From the NCBI RefSeq assembly GCF_013177315.1, contig NZ_CP053661.1, forward strand, positions 2,976,001 to 3,040,000: a stretch of 64,000 nucleotides of DNA, written 5' to 3'. The notes beneath the pieces were generated by a model that was given only the letters and a program-made list of their open reading frames with translations, was not told the DNA's origin and searched no databases. This document shows, piece after piece, positions 62,182 through 64,000 of this stretch. Made by a program: the position numbers and the translations under genes. Source of the DNA: Thermoleptolyngbya sichuanensis A183 (GTDB taxonomy: Bacteria; Cyanobacteriota; Cyanobacteriia; Elainellales; Elainellaceae). Positions within the stretch are counted from its first letter, which is position 1. Each line of letters starts with the position of its first letter.

Positions 62182-62838
62182 ATGCTCCATCTGCGCGACG
62201 TTAGCTATCATCCTGCCGCCACGCCCAGCCCGATTTTAAAGGACATCAGCCTGGACATGGCTCCGCAGCAGTTGGGGCTGATCGTCGGGCCGAGCGGCTC
62301 TGGCAAAAGCACGCTGCTGGAAATCCTCAGCGGGCTGGCCAAGAAAACGTCGGGCACGATTCGCTGGCGCGATCAGGACTTGAACCCGGAATATCTGCGG
62401 GAGCTGGCGGGGCTGGTGTTTCAGTTTCCAGAGCGGCACTTTTGCGGCAGCACAATTTTGGAAGAACTGCGGCTGGGCCATCCCGAACTGAGCCGCGATC
62501 GCCTCCATCACGCGCTCCAAGAAGTGGGTCTGGATCATCTCTCTCTGGGCACATCACCCCGCGACCTCAGCGGGGGCCAGCAGCGGCGACTGGCGCTGGC
62601 CGTGCAGTTGATTCGCCAGCCCTTTTTGCTGCTGCTAGACGAACCCACCGCTGGGCTGGACTGGTCGATGCGGCAGCAGTTGGTCAGCGTGTTGGCGCGG
62701 CTCAAGCAAGACTGGTGTCTGCTGGTGGTGTCCCACGATGCCAGCGAACTGGCGGCGATCGCCGACCGCTGCTGGACGCTGCACCACGGCCAACTCCAGT
62801 CCGTCGAGCCGTCCCTCTTCATCACTGCCAGCGCCTAG
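62182..62838 (+). CDS. ABC transporter ATP-binding protein
   Basis: The 218-residue ATPase has Walker A GPSGSGKS at residues 36-43, the Q-loop in GLVFQFPERHFCG, the signature LSGGQQRRLAL, Walker B LLLLDEPTAGLD, and the switch His in VVSHD. The FQFPERHF form of the Q-loop resembles energy-coupling-factor (CbiO/EcfA) ATPases. No membrane partner is adjacent. In cyanobacteria, stand-alone relatives of this kind are common next to rsmG. The downstream gene rsmG starts 23 bp after its stop. Confidence 0.92.
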   Translation: MLHLRDVSYHPAATPSPILKDISLDMAPQQLGLIVGPSGSGKSTLLEILSGLAKKTSGTIRWRDQDLNPEYLRELAGLVFQFPERHFCGSTILEELRLGHPELSRDRLHHALQEVGLDHLSLGTSPRDLSGGQQRRLALAVQLIRQPFLLLLDEPTAGLDWSMRQQLVSVLARLKQDWCLLVVSHDASELAAIADRCWTLHHGQLQSVEPSLFITASA

Positions 62839-62861
62839 CCGCCGCCGATACCTCCTTCAGC

Positions 62862-63662
62862 ATGAGCCACGCTGCGTCATTCCCCACGCTCCCCACCCTG
62901 CCCGAACTGTGGCAGACCACCCTCGGCTGGCAGCCCACCCCCGCCCAGCAAGAGCAGTTTCAGCAGCTTTATACCTACATCCTGGACGGCAACCAGCGCC
63001 TCAACCTGACCCGCATCACCGACCCTGAAGAGTTTTGGGAAAAGCATCTGTGGGACTCGATGAGTGGACTGGTGGGGGTTCGGGAGTGGGGGCTGGGAGT
63101 TAGCGATTGTGAGAGGCGCGGCACGTTGGAAAATCCTCCAGCCCTCCCGTCCTCCCTGCGGCTGATCGACATCGGCACTGGCGCAGGCTTTCCTGGTATT
63201 CCTGCTGCGCTGACCCTGCCCCAGGCCCAGGTGACGCTGCTGGATTCGACGCGCAAGAAGCTGGCGTTTTTGGAAACGGTGCTGGTGCAGGTGGGGGTGC
63301 AAAATGCCCAGACCCTTTGCGATCGCGCTGAATCGGTGGGGCAAGCTCTGCAACACCGCGAACAGTATGATGGGGCGCTGCTGCGGGCGGTGGCTCCGGC
63401 GGCAGTCTGTGCCGAATATGCGCTGCCGCTGCTGAAGCTGGGCGGGGTGGCGGTGCTGTATCGCGGGCAGTGGGGCGAGGCGGAAACTGCTGCGCTGAGG
63501 CCGGTTCTGAAACTTCTGGGGGGGAACCTGGAGGCGATCGCACCCTTCACCACGCCGATCAGCCGTGCCGCCCGCCACTGTCTGTATTTGCGAAAAACCG
63601 CGCCTACCCCGGCGGAGTTTCCCCGTCCGGTTGGGGTTCCCAGCCAGAAGCCCCTGGAGTAG
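62862..63662 (+). CDS. rsmG: 16S rRNA (guanine-527-N7)-methyltransferase RsmG
   Basis: The 266-residue enzyme has the RsmG motif RLIDIGTGAGFPGIPAAL (SAM-binding), the N-terminal LNLTRITDPEEFWEKHLWDS, and a late AVAPAAVCAEYALPLL. It methylates G527 of 16S rRNA. Between LWDSMSG and RLIDIGTG there is an insertion of about 25 residues not usual in the family. The start ATG is at 62862, shown by the family N terminus; the frame extends far upstream inside the ABC gene without meaning. Confidence 0.93.
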   Translation: MSHAASFPTLPTLPELWQTTLGWQPTPAQQEQFQQLYTYILDGNQRLNLTRITDPEEFWEKHLWDSMSGLVGVREWGLGVSDCERRGTLENPPALPSSLRLIDIGTGAGFPGIPAALTLPQAQVTLLDSTRKKLAFLETVLVQVGVQNAQTLCDRAESVGQALQHREQYDGALLRAVAPAAVCAEYALPLLKLGGVAVLYRGQWGEAETAALRPVLKLLGGNLEAIAPFTTPISRAARHCLYLRKTAPTPAEFPRPVGVPSQKPLE

Positions 63663-63667
63663 CGCTG

Positions 63668-63706
63668 GATCGGCGGTTCGGATCGGCGGTTCGGATCGGC
63701 GGTTAG
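63668..63706. repeat. 13-bp tandem repeat after rsmG
   Basis: Three units of GGATCGGCGGTTC lie between the rsmG stop and the stop of the converging GGDEF gene. It fills almost the whole gap. Confidence 0.85.
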
Positions 63707-64000
63707 GAATCTGGAGTCGCCACTACGATGCGATCGCGCCCAGACTGCTTGGCTCGATAGAGCGCCTGATCAGCAGCGGCAATCAGTTGGTCGGGTTCCT
63801 CGTCGAGTTGGGGAATCAGCGTGGCAATGCCCTGGCTCAGCGTGACAATGGGCGCAGCGGACGAGGCGGCATGGGGCAGCGCCAGCGCTTTGATACTTGC
63901 CTGAATTTCCTGGGCGACCTGCTGCGCTCCCTCGCGGACGGTGTTGGGCAAGATCACTGCAAATTCTTCGCCGCCGTAGCGGGCTACCAGATCTACGGCG
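63703..64000 (-). CDS. Diguanylate cyclase (GGDEF domain) protein, cut by the window end
   Basis: Only the last ~98 codons are inside the window. The frame reads through the right edge and contains ARYGGEEFAVILPN, the active-site GGEEF of a diguanylate cyclase, then the usual ADQALYRAKQSGRDR and a short end. The intact GGEEF suggests it makes cyclic di-GMP. Sensor domains would lie beyond the window. Confidence 0.9.
   Translation of the reverse strand, partial: AVDLVARYGGEEFAVILPNTVREGAQQVAQEIQASIKALALPHAASSAAPIVTLSQGIATLIPQLDEEPDQLIAAADQALYRAKQSGRDRIVVATPDS

Overview
The window is chromosomal DNA from a cyanobacterium. The palindrome GCGATCGC (HIP1) occurs throughout. Psb28, an FtsH2-type thylakoid protease, VIPP1/IM30 and a solanesyl diphosphate synthase point to an oxygenic phototroph. 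The fairly high GC content, PEP-CTERM protein, Uma2-type protein, pentapeptide repeats and many small repeats suggest a filamentous Leptolyngbya- or Thermoleptolyngbya-like organism. That placement is inference. There is no phage, plasmid origin or CRISPR array.

Layout. 1-9,300: GH57 hydrolase, Uma2 protein, a hypothetical gene, psb28, moaB, GH10-like hydrolase, DUF427, and a sulfatase-fold enzyme. 9,300-11,430: a TrkA/KtrA-type protein, then a stack of two MITEs and an IS630 element. 11,500-17,400: membrane-anchored hypothetical, pentapeptide protein, GntR regulator, cobyrinate a,c-diamide synthase, WecG/TagA glycosyltransferase. 18,385-22,650: GDP-fucose genes (fcl, gmd) and a Wza/SLBB export protein. 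22,840-29,200: an accessory patch with an IS remnant, a HEPN-like gene broken by ISKra4, dmeF, and an IS4-type element inserted in another IS4-type element. 29,200-45,490: gap1, NhaP antiporter, recJ, ubiX, thioredoxin, vipp1, PEP-CTERM protein, ftsH2, D-lactate dehydrogenase, S9 peptidase. 45,900-53,140: a second sugar/export block (rfbF, lhgO-like, epimerase, rfbC-like, SAF-domain oxidoreductase, second SLBB protein). 54,400-64,000: sds, sulfite-oxidase-like protein, rpmF, tRNA-Val(CAC), degenerate DinG-like protein, tyrA, padR with DUF4188, class II aldolase, ABC ATPase, rsmG, and a GGDEF protein cut by the window end.

How the parts work together. Two envelope-polysaccharide blocks (fcl/gmd/SLBB and rfbF through SLBB) make activated sugars and export polymer; WecG may act in the first. 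Psb28, FtsH2 and VIPP1 serve photosystem assembly, repair and membrane upkeep. Metabolic genes are scattered, with few long operons.

The most unusual property is the repeat load. At least six small palindromic or MITE-like families occur in two to four copies and several are nested. One supplies the stop codon of gap1. Many gene edges carry private tandem repeats with units of about 8-19 bp, and similar repeats lie in frame inside cobB, recJ, the GH10-like gene and the Uma2 gene. The best candidates for new biology are the rfbF-lhgO-SAF sugar cluster, the degenerate DinG-like protein and the IS-split HEPN-like gene.
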